DNA of 49,180 nucleotides from a virus. A program made the position numbers and the translations under genes. This document shows, in pieces, positions 6,003 through 13,087 of this stretch (position 1 is its first letter; every line of letters starts with the position of its first letter). The notes under the pieces are model-generated. The model searched no databases, was not told where the DNA came from, and was given only the letters and a program-made list of their open reading frames with translations. The stretch covers positions 1 to 49,180 of the IMG/VR virus record IMGVR_UViG_3300042459_000392; one strand, given 5' to 3'.

Positions 6003-6317
6003 ATGACAACAATAGAAAATAATAAGTTAATAGCAGAGTTTATGGGAATTCCATTAGAGGAAGGACAGGAACAACTATTCATACAGGGACACGGAACCAA
6101 ATTAATAGAGGATACTTTTAACACTAGATGGGACTGGCTTATGGAAGTAGTGGGAAGAATAAACGACCTTAATAACGTGGTGCAGATACATGATAATCGT
6201 GTAAAAATAGTGAACAATACAAAAAGTGAGGTATTGGTAGAAGTTATTGAGGGAAGTATGTTTGAAGCGATTTATCAAGCAATAGTAGAATTTATTAAAA
6301 ATTATAAAAATAATTAA
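6003..6317 (+). CDS. Conserved Bacteroidota phage protein (104 aa)
   Basis: The layout NKLIAEFMGIPLEEG, then a RWDWLMEVVGRIND helix, and a C-terminal EAIYQAIVEFIKNY helix is a pattern I recall from many Bacteroidota phage and prophage proteins of unknown function. The Trp-Asp-Trp motif and the C-terminal helix look like its core. Soluble, no membrane segment. It is likely co-transcribed with 5778-5999. Confidence 0.65.
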   Translation: MTTIENNKLIAEFMGIPLEEGQEQLFIQGHGTKLIEDTFNTRWDWLMEVVGRINDLNNVVQIHDNRVKIVNNTKSEVLVEVIEGSMFEAIYQAIVEFIKNYKNN

Positions 6318-6328
6318 AAGCCATAAAA

Positions 6329-6571
6329 ATGACAAAAAAGATCTTAACAGACGGAAACACAAATGTAATACAACTAGGTAACTATGTATTTATTCAGAGC
6401 AAAAAACAAGTGGTGCATTGTGAACCCCTCAAAACATTTAACTTTAACGGATTCGTAGAGGTGCAAGGACTAGACACAGAAAGTTTCACCAATAAATGCC
6501 AAGCATACCTATTGAAATTTCAAGAAGAAGGAATTTATAATGAATTATTCGTAAATTGCAACAAAAATTAA
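6329..6571 (+). CDS. Hypothetical phage protein (80 aa)
   Basis: Starts MTKKILTDGNTNVIQLGNYV and looks like a small beta-rich N-terminus followed by a C-terminal helix with two cysteines. No recognised domain. It is the last gene before a short spacer with a -7-like element at 6616. Confidence 0.55.
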   Translation: MTKKILTDGNTNVIQLGNYVFIQSKKQVVHCEPLKTFNFNGFVEVQGLDTESFTNKCQAYLLKFQEEGIYNELFVNCNKN

Positions 6572-6615
6572 AGTAATTGCAACAAAATTGATAACACCCA
6601 CCCTTTCAATAAGCA

Positions 6616-6623
6616 TATATTTG
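6616..6623 (+). promoter_or_regulatory. Possible -7 promoter element TATATTTG
   Basis: TATATTTG followed by CA fits the Bacteroidota -7 consensus TAnnTTTG and lies 37 bases before the ATG at 6660. The nearest TTG is 25 bases upstream, longer than the ideal 19, so it is a weaker candidate than the promoter at 861. Confidence 0.5.
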
Positions 6624-6659
6624 CACCAAAATTAATAACAAATAAAATAAAATAAAAAA

Positions 6660-6890
6660 ATGGAAAAAAGTAAATTGCAAATCGGATCAGAATTAGTAGC
6701 CATTAACCCTTGTGTAATGAGAACCACAGGCGAAGAAGCTCTCGTTGTAGGTAAAGAATACAAAATTATTGATCTCACTAAAGATGAGGATGAGGATGAT
6801 GAAGATGAAGTTGTAATAATAGACGAACAAAATGAAGAACATTGGTTTCTAGTAGACGAATTACCTAAATGGTTTAAGACCTCTAATTAG
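6660..6890 (+). CDS. Hypothetical phage protein, shares N-terminus with 8564-8974 (76 aa)
   Basis: The first 25 residues (IGSELVAINPCVM) match the start of the protein at 8564 (IGKKLEAIDPCVM). The rest has an extremely acidic stretch (DEDEDDEDE, residues 43-51) followed by strands ending in WFLVDELPKWF. The pattern of short strands suggests a small barrel, but I cannot name the family. It is the first gene after a candidate promoter. Confidence 0.6.
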   Translation: MEKSKLQIGSELVAINPCVMRTTGEEALVVGKEYKIIDLTKDEDEDDEDEVVIIDEQNEEHWFLVDELPKWFKTSN

Positions 6891-6914
6891 TTTTATAAAT
6901 TAAAAATAAACAAT

Positions 6915-7082
6915 ATGGACTTTAAAGAATTTTTTGAAGATTTAGATGAGATAATAAATGGAGGTATGTTTGGTAATCTCGGTGAGCCATCTAAGGTATT
7001 TTTAGATGAAAATGGTGAAGAAGAAAAAACACATAGGATAAGTGATAATAATGACTCCCCTAATTCCTCCACTTACGAGTAA
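6915..7082 (+). CDS. Small acidic hypothetical protein (55 aa)
   Basis: ATG at 6915 after an AAAAATAAACAAT leader, stop at 7080-7082. The protein starts MDFKEFFEDLDEIING, is acidic and hydrophilic, and has a Ser/Asn-rich tail likely to be disordered. No homologue is recognised; position and leader support it as a gene. Confidence 0.5.
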   Translation: MDFKEFFEDLDEIINGGMFGNLGEPSKVFLDENGEEEKTHRISDNNDSPNSSTYE

Positions 7083-7121
7083 AAAAAATTATTATAATTA
7101 ATTAAATTAAAAATTAAAAAA

Positions 7122-7313
7122 ATGACATTAGATTACAAATTGATTAGAGACATTGAGTTTGATGGTATCGACCATGGTGACTACCCCGATTATTGTGATG
7201 CTTATATTGTTAGAGCAGAATATAACGGAGAAGAAATGACAGAGGATCAACTTAACGAATTAAATAATGATGGGGACTTTGTTTATGGAAAGTTAATGGA
7301 TTATCTTAATTAA
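7122..7313 (+). CDS. Small acidic hypothetical protein (63 aa)
   Basis: Very acidic (DGIDHGDYPDYCDAY) with a short amphipathic helix near the C-terminus. The repeated DY/DG pattern could bind a divalent ion, although there is no canonical EF-hand loop. Family not recognised. Confidence 0.5.
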   Translation: MTLDYKLIRDIEFDGIDHGDYPDYCDAYIVRAEYNGEEMTEDQLNELNNDGDFVYGKLMDYLN

Positions 7314-7343
7314 ACTTATATTATTAAAATTAAAATTATTAAC

Positions 7344-7577
7344 ATGAAAGTAACAAATATTTCCCTCAGCACCGCTGCATTTTTAATTATAATTTTAGCT
7401 ATTATGTTAGCTATGATTTTAGAAACTACAATTCATTCTCATTCAGAGCCAACTGATTGTAGCTTTAGAATATATGTAGTAGATTCTTCTGTAGAAGTAT
7501 TTGACAACAATACCTTTGTAGGAAGAGTAGAATTGCAAGGACAATTAGATAGTCTAATGACTGATTATTTACAATAA
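7344..7577 (+). CDS. Single-span membrane protein (77 aa)
   Basis: Residues about 7-27 form one transmembrane helix (FLIIILAIMLAMIL), followed by a small soluble domain with one Cys that would lie in the periplasm if the N-terminus is inside. No lipobox. Small inner-membrane phage proteins of this layout can block superinfection or modulate host envelope enzymes, but nothing specific is visible. Confidence 0.6.
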   Translation: MKVTNISLSTAAFLIIILAIMLAMILETTIHSHSEPTDCSFRIYVVDSSVEVFDNNTFVGRVELQGQLDSLMTDYLQ

Positions 7578-7621
7578 ATTTATAAAGACATTAAACTTAA
7601 CTATAAACCCTTTAATTGAAT

Positions 7622-7660
7622 TACATCTAATAATATATAATATCTGTTAGGTGTAGTTTT
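7622..7660 (+). terminator. Weak intrinsic terminator candidate
   Basis: TACATCTAA (7622-7630) pairs with TTAGGTGTA (7647-7655), nine pairs with one G-U, then G and five T (7656-7661). The stem is AT-rich and the loop is 16 bases, so efficiency is doubtful. It lies in the 126-base gap between the membrane protein gene and the gene at 7704. Confidence 0.35.
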
Positions 7661-7703
7661 TAAACTATTAACATTAAAATTATTAACATTAAAAATTTTT
7701 AAA

Positions 7704-7910
7704 ATGAAAGATCCAATTTTAACAAATCCAATTGACATTAAGTTAGCTGCTTTAGTGGCTCGTAAAAAAGCTAAAAGCGTAGATAACAACCCTGTTGACC
7801 TAAATAAACTCTGGTCGAGTACATTGTCTCCCAATACTAGAAGTGCGTTTACAAGTAGAGGGAATAACTATTCTCATATAGTAAAAGTAGATAGAAACTA
7901 TAATGGGTGA
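7704..7910 (+). CDS. Hypothetical phage protein (68 aa)
   Basis: Starts MKDPILTNPIDIKLAALVAR; a helix with Lys/Arg (ARKKAKSV) is followed by a Ser/Asn/Thr-rich hydrophilic tail. Basic overall. The gene follows a 126-base gap with a hairpin and a repeated ATTAACATTAAAA leader. Function unknown. Confidence 0.5.
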   Translation: MKDPILTNPIDIKLAALVARKKAKSVDNNPVDLNKLWSSTLSPNTRSAFTSRGNNYSHIVKVDRNYNG

Positions 7911-7960
7911 TTATTCCCCTTTAAAAAATAGTTAGTATTAACAATTTAAAAATAAACAAG

Positions 7961-8134
7961 ATGAAAGAAATATTATTCCAGTGGTTAGATAGACATGATT
8001 TAACTACAGAAGAGATAAATGACTCGGATTACCTAGATAGCTTAATAATTAATTTTGAAGAAAATATATGTGAAGAATTTAGTAAAGATGATGTAATTTA
8101 TTTTATTACAGAATATCAAAAATTAAAATTATAA
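7961..8134 (+). CDS. Small acidic helical protein (57 aa)
   Basis: ATG at 7961, stop at 8132-8134. Starts MKEILFQWLDRHDLTTEEIN; an all-helical acidic protein with one Cys. It is followed four bases later by the exported protein gene at 8139, suggesting co-translation. No family recognised. Confidence 0.5.
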   Translation: MKEILFQWLDRHDLTTEEINDSDYLDSLIINFEENICEEFSKDDVIYFITEYQKLKL

Positions 8135-8138
8135 TAAT

Positions 8139-8534
8139 ATGAAACGGATAATAACACTAATATTAATGATGATAACGCTGTGCTCTTATTCCCAAATGGT
8201 TAAGACAAACCATGGGTGGGATTATTATTCCAAAACATATTCATTTAAAGAATATGGGGAGAAGGCAATATATTTTTCAAGAGTATCAAAATTATCATAC
8301 AATGAAAATGATAATGGATTAATGATAATATACACAGATGGACAAACAGAAACCCTTCATTTAACACAGGTTGAGCCAATATTTACGTCAAATACTGACG
8401 CAGGACATAAGTATGATGTGCATGAAATGTTAAATTATACAACATTTACTGGGTTATATCTTCAAATTATATTTGCTGAAAAGGTAGTGATGAGGTTATT
8501 TTATCCAAATGGGTTTAGAGAATATTCTTATTAA
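8139..8534 (+). CDS. Exported hypothetical protein (131 aa)
   Basis: Residues 1-18 are a clear Sec signal peptide (basic start, LILMMITL core) with predicted cleavage after CSYS, leaving Gln at +1, the pattern seen in all the exported proteins of this window. The mature part is about 110 residues, beta-rich and Tyr-rich, ending NGFREYSY. The likely location is the periplasm or outer membrane. No known domain; secreted phage proteins of this type often act on the host envelope or against superinfecting phages. Confidence 0.65.
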   Translation: MKRIITLILMMITLCSYSQMVKTNHGWDYYSKTYSFKEYGEKAIYFSRVSKLSYNENDNGLMIIYTDGQTETLHLTQVEPIFTSNTDAGHKYDVHEMLNYTTFTGLYLQIIFAEKVVMRLFYPNGFREYSY

Positions 8535-8563
8535 CTTAACAAAAAATTAAACAAATAAAAGTT

Positions 8564-8974
8564 ATGATAAAAATTGGTAAAAAATTAGAAGCTATTGATC
8601 CTTGTGTAATGAAAAGTATGGGTAAAGAATCTCCCATTGTATGTAACATGAAGGGGGTAACAATAAATATTCCTTTAGACACTACAAACTTGAATGCTAC
8701 TGAGGTTTATGAAAAGTTAATTAATAACTCTAATTTTGATGTAAAAAGATTTACGGTTAAAAATAGTATATATAGAAATGTAAGGTCTGCTATTTTTGTT
8801 GCTGAAATTTCAGTGATAGATCCTAAATTTAATACTATCTTAGAGGATGTGCAGTCAGATTATATATTAGTAGCGGAAAGTGAAGAAGGATATTACAATT
8901 TGTCTTTAAATAAAGAAAAAGGTATTGATGCCTCAGATTGTGATGTAAATAAATTTTATTATTTATTAGATTAA
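8564..8974 (+). CDS. Hypothetical protein sharing its N-terminus with 6660-6890 (136 aa)
   Basis: Residues 1-25 (IGKKLEAIDPCVM) match the start of the 6660 product, after which the two diverge completely. The remaining 110 residues look alpha/beta with alternating strands (AIFVAEISVID, DYILVAES). The shared start suggests recombination that joined one N-terminal module to a new C-terminal part. Function unknown. Confidence 0.6.
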   Translation: MIKIGKKLEAIDPCVMKSMGKESPIVCNMKGVTINIPLDTTNLNATEVYEKLINNSNFDVKRFTVKNSIYRNVRSAIFVAEISVIDPKFNTILEDVQSDYILVAESEEGYYNLSLNKEKGIDASDCDVNKFYYLLD

Positions 8975-9025
8975 TCTATCATTTTCATTAATTTCAAATC
9001 TAAAAATATATTAAAACAGATAATT

Positions 9026-9241
9026 ATGAAAGAAGTCACAGCAGTACAATGGTTAATTCATCAACTTATAACTGAAAATGAAGTTACATTGAAAGGCGAG
9101 AATTATAAGCTATTTGAATTAGCAAAAGAAATTGAGAAGGAACAGATTGAAAGCGCATATAGAAAAGGACATACTGAATCTTCGTGGGGCAGACATTCTA
9201 ATTCTGAAAATTATTACAATGAAACTTATAAATCAGAATAA
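9026..9241 (+). CDS. Tandem paralogue 1 of TAVEWL/KEMEK family (71 aa)
   Basis: First of four adjacent paralogues. The family pattern is V-TAV-x-WL near the start, a central ELAKEIEKEQI helix, and a C-terminal SENYYNETYKSE motif. Such short helical proteins recur in Bacteroidota phages and prophages without known function. This copy lacks the Glu of VEW (it has VQW). It ends one base before the next copy begins. Confidence 0.65.
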   Translation: MKEVTAVQWLIHQLITENEVTLKGENYKLFELAKEIEKEQIESAYRKGHTESSWGRHSNSENYYNETYKSE

Positions 9242-9242
9242 A

Positions 9243-9494
9243 ATGAAAACAGCAGTAGAATGGTATAATGAAGAAATTAACAAGTTAAATGTAGGTAATG
9301 ATGCAAGAGTGTTCATTGCTAAGCTATTTGAACTAGCTAAAGAAATGGAGAAAGATCAGATGGTCAAATTTGCTGAATTTGTGGCAACATATTCTGATAA
9401 AAATAGAAATGTTTATGGTCAAATATTACATGCTAAATCAAAATACGATGGAGCAGAAAGAACCATTGATTTACTTGAAGAATATTACAAATAA
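9243..9494 (+). CDS. Tandem paralogue 2 of TAVEWL/KEMEK family (83 aa)
   Basis: I chose the ATG at 9243 (MKTAVEWYNEEINKL), which aligns with the other copies; the in-frame ATG at 9132 lies inside paralogue 1. It has TAVEW, a long insertion before ELAKEMEKDQM, and a diverged C-terminus (LLEEYYK) without the NETY motif, so it is the most altered copy. Confidence 0.6.
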   Translation: MKTAVEWYNEEINKLNVGNDARVFIAKLFELAKEMEKDQMVKFAEFVATYSDKNRNVYGQILHAKSKYDGAERTIDLLEEYYK

Positions 9495-9513
9495 ACTTAT
9501 AAATCAGAATACA

Positions 9514-9726
9514 ATGAAAAAAGTCACAGCAGTAGGATTATTAATCCAAAACATTGTAGAAGACCAAACAATAAAAGCAAAATCAATGTCTGAATGGATT
9601 ATGGTATTTGAAAAAGTCAAAGAAATGGAGAAAGAGCAGATAATCAAAGCATTCAATGAGGGAACGTTTGCCAATGATGAAAGGGTAAACGCAGAACAAT
9701 ACTTCAACGAAACATTTAAAAAATAA
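9514..9726 (+). CDS. Tandem paralogue 3 of TAVEWL/KEMEK family (70 aa)
   Basis: The start at 9514 (MKKVTAVGLLIQNIV) aligns with paralogue 4; the ATG at 9370 lies within paralogue 2. It carries KVKEMEKEQIIKAF and the terminal NAEQYFNETFKK. The leader ACTTATAAATCAGAATACA repeats the 3' end of paralogue 1 (the coding sequence for TYKSE), a sign of tandem duplication. Confidence 0.6.
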   Translation: MKKVTAVGLLIQNIVEDQTIKAKSMSEWIMVFEKVKEMEKEQIIKAFNEGTFANDERVNAEQYFNETFKK

Positions 9727-9730
9727 TAAA

Positions 9731-9919
9731 ATGAAAAAAGTCACAGCAGTAGAATGGTTATTAGATACTTTAGGTTACAACGAAAATATGGGAGGTGGTG
9801 TACAAGAAATAATTGAACAAGCCAAAGAAATGGAGAAGCAACAAATCATAAATGCTTTACTTGAACACCCAAGTATTAATTCAGAACAATACTACAACGA
9901 AACTTATAAATCAGAATAA
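9731..9919 (+). CDS. Tandem paralogue 4 of TAVEWL/KEMEK family (62 aa)
   Basis: Begins MKKVTAVEWLLDTLGY, then AKEMEKQQIINAL and the C-terminal NSEQYYNETYKSE, which matches paralogue 1 almost exactly. It is the most canonical copy. It starts four bases after paralogue 3 and ends two bases before the gene at 9922. Confidence 0.65.
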   Translation: MKKVTAVEWLLDTLGYNENMGGGVQEIIEQAKEMEKQQIINALLEHPSINSEQYYNETYKSE

Positions 9920-9921
9920 TC

Positions 9922-10095
9922 ATGAAAGGACAATATGTAATAATAGACCTACGAAACATGGAATTTATGAAAGATTATTGGGGGCATATAATACTCTACG
10001 ACACAGAGAAAGAGGCTCGTGAAACCTGCGGAATGTATGAGTTTGAAAATGCTTGGGTCATGCAATTAATTTATAATCACATAGAAAAAGATTAA
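9922..10095 (+). CDS. Small hypothetical protein (57 aa)
   Basis: ATG at 9922 and TAA at 10093-10095. Starts MKGQYVIIDLRNMEFMKDYW and contains YDTEKEARETCGMYEFENAW, a strand-helix-strand layout similar to small phage proteins such as the one at 5778 (VIWD... KEEAE). Function unknown. Confidence 0.55.
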   Translation: MKGQYVIIDLRNMEFMKDYWGHIILYDTEKEARETCGMYEFENAWVMQLIYNHIEKD

Positions 10096-10096
10096 T

Positions 10097-10771
10097 ATGA
10101 AAAATATACATTTAATATCAACAGATAAGCCAAGTAGGATAGTAAAAAACACTAATAACCAAATAAAATTGACAATACAAACATTACCTAAAGATTTAGA
10201 ACTAGGTTGTTATCCTCAATACATATACATCACTTCTGATAAAAAAATTAAAGAAGGAGATTGGCATTTTAATTTAGCTTTAAATTTAGTAGAAAAAACT
10301 ACATCTTTTCATAATGGGCTTTTATGTGAAAAAATCATCCTAACAACAGACCAAGACCTAATAAAAGATAGCGTACAAGCTATTGATGATGAGTTTTTAG
10401 AATGGTTTGTTAAGAATCCAAGTTGTGAGTATGTTAAGACTGATTTAGTTCCTGTTAATGAGTTTGGTTCAGAAATTACAGTTAATAGTTATGGATTTGA
10501 TAAGTTTAAATACAAAATCATCATTCCACAAGAAGAAACTAAACAAGAAAAACTTGAAGAGGCTGCTGAAAAGTATGTAGAAGAAGATAACAACAATAGG
10601 TACTATAATGATTTTATAGCAGGTGCTAAATGGCAATCTGAAAGAATGTATAGTGAGGAAGAAGTTGGTGAGTTAGTGTATAAGATTATGGGTGAGTATG
10701 CTAATAAAAAAAATATATTCTTTAAAGGTGATTTAATAAATAATTTGTTTGAACAATTTAAAAAGAAATAA
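10097..10771 (+). CDS. Hypothetical phage protein with FIAGAKW-SEEEV tail (224 aa)
   Basis: The N-terminal 140 residues look beta-rich (YIYITSDKKIKEGDWHFNLA). The C-terminal part has a Glu-rich helix, then FIAGAKWQSERMYSEEEVGEL, a tail I recall from diverse Bacteroidota phage proteins. The two parts are joined by EETKQEKLEEAAEKYVEED. Its tail belongs to the same general class of short helical phage modules as the four upstream paralogues. No catalytic motif is seen. Confidence 0.65.
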   Translation: MKNIHLISTDKPSRIVKNTNNQIKLTIQTLPKDLELGCYPQYIYITSDKKIKEGDWHFNLALNLVEKTTSFHNGLLCEKIILTTDQDLIKDSVQAIDDEFLEWFVKNPSCEYVKTDLVPVNEFGSEITVNSYGFDKFKYKIIIPQEETKQEKLEEAAEKYVEEDNNNRYYNDFIAGAKWQSERMYSEEEVGELVYKIMGEYANKKNIFFKGDLINNLFEQFKKK

Positions 10772-10772
10772 C

Positions 10773-11030
10773 ATGAGTACAACCTTTGGAATACCAAAAG
10801 AACCTATTGATATAGAGCTAGGAGATGCAGATGGAATATACTACTACATCAACCCAGATATATTTGAGAAAGTATTTTTTAGAACTATGAACAATAGTAG
10901 GTGGCTAAATGATTTAGCTAAATATTTACCTGACCAAACAAAAGTATATGCCTTAGATAATAGTCATCAGGGAGTTTATACAATTGGAGATATTAAACAA
11001 TTAATGAAATATGCCAAAAGTAACTATTGA
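10773..11030 (+). CDS. Hypothetical phage protein (85 aa)
   Basis: The start at 10773 (MSTTFGIPKEPIDIELGDAD) follows the previous stop by one base; the upstream in-frame ATG at 10749 would overlap and adds only a basic octapeptide. Acidic start, then an aromatic-rich alpha/beta part (YYYINPDIF, RWLNDLAKYL). The last 20 bases overlap the next gene. No family recognised. Confidence 0.6.
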   Translation: MSTTFGIPKEPIDIELGDADGIYYYINPDIFEKVFFRTMNNSRWLNDLAKYLPDQTKVYALDNSHQGVYTIGDIKQLMKYAKSNY

Positions 11031-11223
11031 ATGGTTAGAAGAAAAATTAAGTATAAAAGTATTATTGTCGGCCACATTGATAGTTTTACTGATGTATTTA
11101 CCCCCAATATTTTTTGAATATACCAAAGCAAAGAATAAGACGAAGGTAGTTGATGCTTATAAAGATAGTGGATCAGATACACAAAGCATAATTTACACTA
11201 CCCCTTCTGAACTAAAAAAATAA
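11011..11223 (+). CDS. Small single-span membrane protein (70 aa)
   Basis: The short N-terminal part (MPKVTIEWLEEKLS) is followed by one transmembrane segment at about residues 16-35 (VLLSATLIVLLMYLPPIFF) and a basic then polar tail. It overlaps the preceding gene by 20 bases, implying translational coupling. Function unknown; possible accessory lysis or membrane-modulating peptide. Confidence 0.6.
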   Translation: MPKVTIEWLEEKLSIKVLLSATLIVLLMYLPPIFFEYTKAKNKTKVVDAYKDSGSDTQSIIYTTPSELKK

Positions 11224-11266
11224 ATTCTTCCATAAAAAAAAATAACTCGTTTAAAAAAATAATTAT

Positions 11267-11274
11267 TAATTTTG
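11267..11274 (+). promoter_or_regulatory. Possible -7 promoter element TAATTTTG
   Basis: TAATTTTG followed by CA fits TAnnTTTG and lies 21 bases before the ATG at 11295, in a 71-base gap. No TTG is found at the ideal upstream distance. It may restart transcription for the 11295-18541 group. Confidence 0.5.
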
Positions 11275-11294
11275 CACTTAAATTTAATAGATAT

Positions 11295-11480
11295 ATGTTA
11301 CAAAGAATAATAAAAAAAGTATTTCCACAAACTCACACTAGAATTTTTGATGAAGGCTATCTAAAGGCAGAGAAAGATGCAAAGACCCTTGTACTCACTG
11401 ATGAGCAGAAAAATTGGTATTATTGGGAACAAGAAAAACAAAGAGAAAGAGCCATCAGAGATACCACTAGAAATTATTAA
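11295..11480 (+). CDS. Small basic helical protein (61 aa)
   Basis: Begins MLQRIIKKVFPQTHTRIFDE and is rich in Lys, Arg and Glu (WEQEKQRERAIRDTTRNY at the end), so probably a charged helix. No membrane segment or known family. It is the first gene after the candidate promoter at 11267. Confidence 0.55.
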   Translation: MLQRIIKKVFPQTHTRIFDEGYLKAEKDAKTLVLTDEQKNWYYWEQEKQRERAIRDTTRNY

Positions 11481-11504
11481 ACCTAGCAAATAAAATCAAA
11501 AAAT

Positions 11505-11978
11505 ATGAATATATTCTATCTGTCTACAGATCCCAAAAAAGCCGCTGAGTACATGTATAACAAACATGTAGTAAAGATGATACTAGAATCTGCACAATTA
11601 CTATGTACCGCTCATATCATTTCTGATGGAGATAAGGCTAATGTACCTTACAAAGTAACTCATAAAAATCACCCATCAGCGGTATGGGCAAGGGAGTCCA
11701 TCTCTAATTACAAGTGGTTGTATAAACACATGATTGCACTAGGGGAAGAGTATACAAGACGTTATGGTAAACAACATTTAACTATATTAAAATGTAGTGA
11801 TATGCTTAGGAATCCTCCTGTTAATGTAACCAAAACAGAATTAACCCCTATGCCACAATGTATGCCCGATAAATACAAAGTTCCAGGTAATAGCGTGGAA
11901 GCCTATTGGAATTATTACGAAGCGGAAAAAGTTAGTGTAAAAAATGCAAACGAATCTACAATAAAAAGACCTCAATAA
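11505..11978 (+). CDS. Conserved phage protein, MNIFYL-KHVVKM family (157 aa)
   Basis: The signature MNIFYLSTDPKKAAEYMYNK, HVVKMILESAQLLCTAH and NHPSAVWARES is one I recall from uncharacterised proteins of several unrelated tailed phages, including T4-like cyanophages. Invariant-looking His (HVVK, TAH, NHPSAVW) and the conserved Trp/Arg suggest an enzyme active site, but no reaction is established to my knowledge. Its C-terminus (MPDKYKVPGNSVEAYWNYY) also fits the family. The position, just before lysis and replication genes, gives no clear role. Confidence 0.7.
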   Translation: MNIFYLSTDPKKAAEYMYNKHVVKMILESAQLLCTAHIISDGDKANVPYKVTHKNHPSAVWARESISNYKWLYKHMIALGEEYTRRYGKQHLTILKCSDMLRNPPVNVTKTELTPMPQCMPDKYKVPGNSVEAYWNYYEAEKVSVKNANESTIKRPQ

Positions 11979-12011
11979 TATAGAACCAAACGAAATAAAG
12001 AAATTATAATT

Positions 12012-12161
12012 ATGATACATATAGTATTTAAACTTAACAAACAAGATTTATTCAGCAAAGGTAAAACATACGAAGGCGATGTTTGTGAAGCCTTTAATAA
12101 GTGGAGACAAGAATACCCCAGTGCAACATTTATGGGGCTATACCCCCATAATATAAATTAA
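12012..12161 (+). CDS. Small hypothetical protein (49 aa)
   Basis: ATG at 12012, stop at 12159-12161. Starts MIHIVFKLNKQDLFSKGKTY; small basic alpha/beta-like protein. It is preceded by an AAATTATAATT leader. No family recognised. Confidence 0.5.
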   Translation: MIHIVFKLNKQDLFSKGKTYEGDVCEAFNKWRQEYPSATFMGLYPHNIN

Positions 12162-12178
12162 CAATCAAAAACTAATTT

Positions 12179-12817
12179 ATGAAATTATCATTAAATAAAA
12201 CAAAATTGTACTATTATGATAGGGATTCACTCACCTTTAAAAAAGGCAAATGGATTAACGGACTATACCTATCTTTAATTTTAAATATGCTAATAATAGC
12301 AGGATTACTTTCTAATAATGTTTCAGTAAATTTGAAATATACAAATATGTTAAACATATTGAAGCAAAAAGAAAAAACTATTAAGCATTTAGAGGTAAAA
12401 AGCCAAGATAGTGCCACTGAATATACGGATTTCAGAAGAAGTTTGCCCCTTAAATTAACTCTAAAAGAAGAAAAAAGATTGAATTATTTGTATTTTACCC
12501 ACAAAAGTTTGATAGATAAGCATCATTGTCCTCATAATTTATTATGGTATATTGCATTTAAAGAGTCTAGGTTAAATTTAAACGCTAAAAACTCTAGTTC
12601 TTCTGCTAAAGGTATGTTCCAATTTATAGATGGTACCTGGACTGCTATGTGTAAAAGAGGTGGAATGGATATTTTAAATAGATATTCTGAAGAAAAACAA
12701 GTAAAAATTATGTGTATTTATTTAGATTTTTTATTCGAAAAGTATAAAGATTGGCAATTAGTACATAAAGAATACACAGGCGGAGTTATACATTATAGAC
12801 TACCTTATTACAAATAA
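12179..12817 (+). CDS. Membrane-anchored lytic transglycosylase (SLT-like, 212 aa)
   Basis: Cleaves the MurNAc-GlcNAc bond of peptidoglycan (glycosyl transfer, no water). A cytoplasmic start is followed by one transmembrane helix (about 26-44), a coiled-coil stalk (about 57-80) and a lysozyme-like domain from about 95. The catalytic Glu is E129 in IAFKESR, followed by the family motifs NSSSSAKGMFQF (138-149) and a TW segment. Typical SLT domains are of this length. The N-terminal anchor would hold it on the periplasmic face of the inner membrane. It could serve host lysis or local wall opening; there is no obvious holin next to it. Confidence 0.8.
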   Translation: MKLSLNKTKLYYYDRDSLTFKKGKWINGLYLSLILNMLIIAGLLSNNVSVNLKYTNMLNILKQKEKTIKHLEVKSQDSATEYTDFRRSLPLKLTLKEEKRLNYLYFTHKSLIDKHHCPHNLLWYIAFKESRLNLNAKNSSSSAKGMFQFIDGTWTAMCKRGGMDILNRYSEEKQVKIMCIYLDFLFEKYKDWQLVHKEYTGGVIHYRLPYYK

Positions 12818-12847
12818 ATAAATTATCACCCTTAAAATTAAATTAAA

Positions 12848-13087
12848 ATGACAAAAAAAATAGATAATTGCCCAGAGGGCGGAGACGGCATAGTAATTAT
12901 ACCCAAGCCTTCCTACTTGCTTCCAAAAGACTATTCAAGATGTATTTCTGTAGATTGCCCTGCTAGAGATTGTGCTAGGCTACAAAACTATCTTTATGAT
13001 AGGCAAAGTGAAGAGCCTATATTTGCATCTGATTTTAGTCAAGACAAAAAAATAGAAGTAAAAGAAGATTGTGAATTTTACCTATGA
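12848..13087 (+). CDS. Small Cys-rich protein (79 aa)
   Basis: Contains DNCPEGGDGIVIIP, then CISVDCPARDCARLQNYL and a C-terminal DCEFYL: five cysteines, four of them spaced C-x4-C-x4-C plus one near the end, which could bind a metal or an Fe-S cluster. It overlaps the helicase gene by 4 bases (ATGA), so the two are probably made together and may interact. No family recognised. Confidence 0.6.
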   Translation: MTKKIDNCPEGGDGIVIIPKPSYLLPKDYSRCISVDCPARDCARLQNYLYDRQSEEPIFASDFSQDKKIEVKEDCEFYL

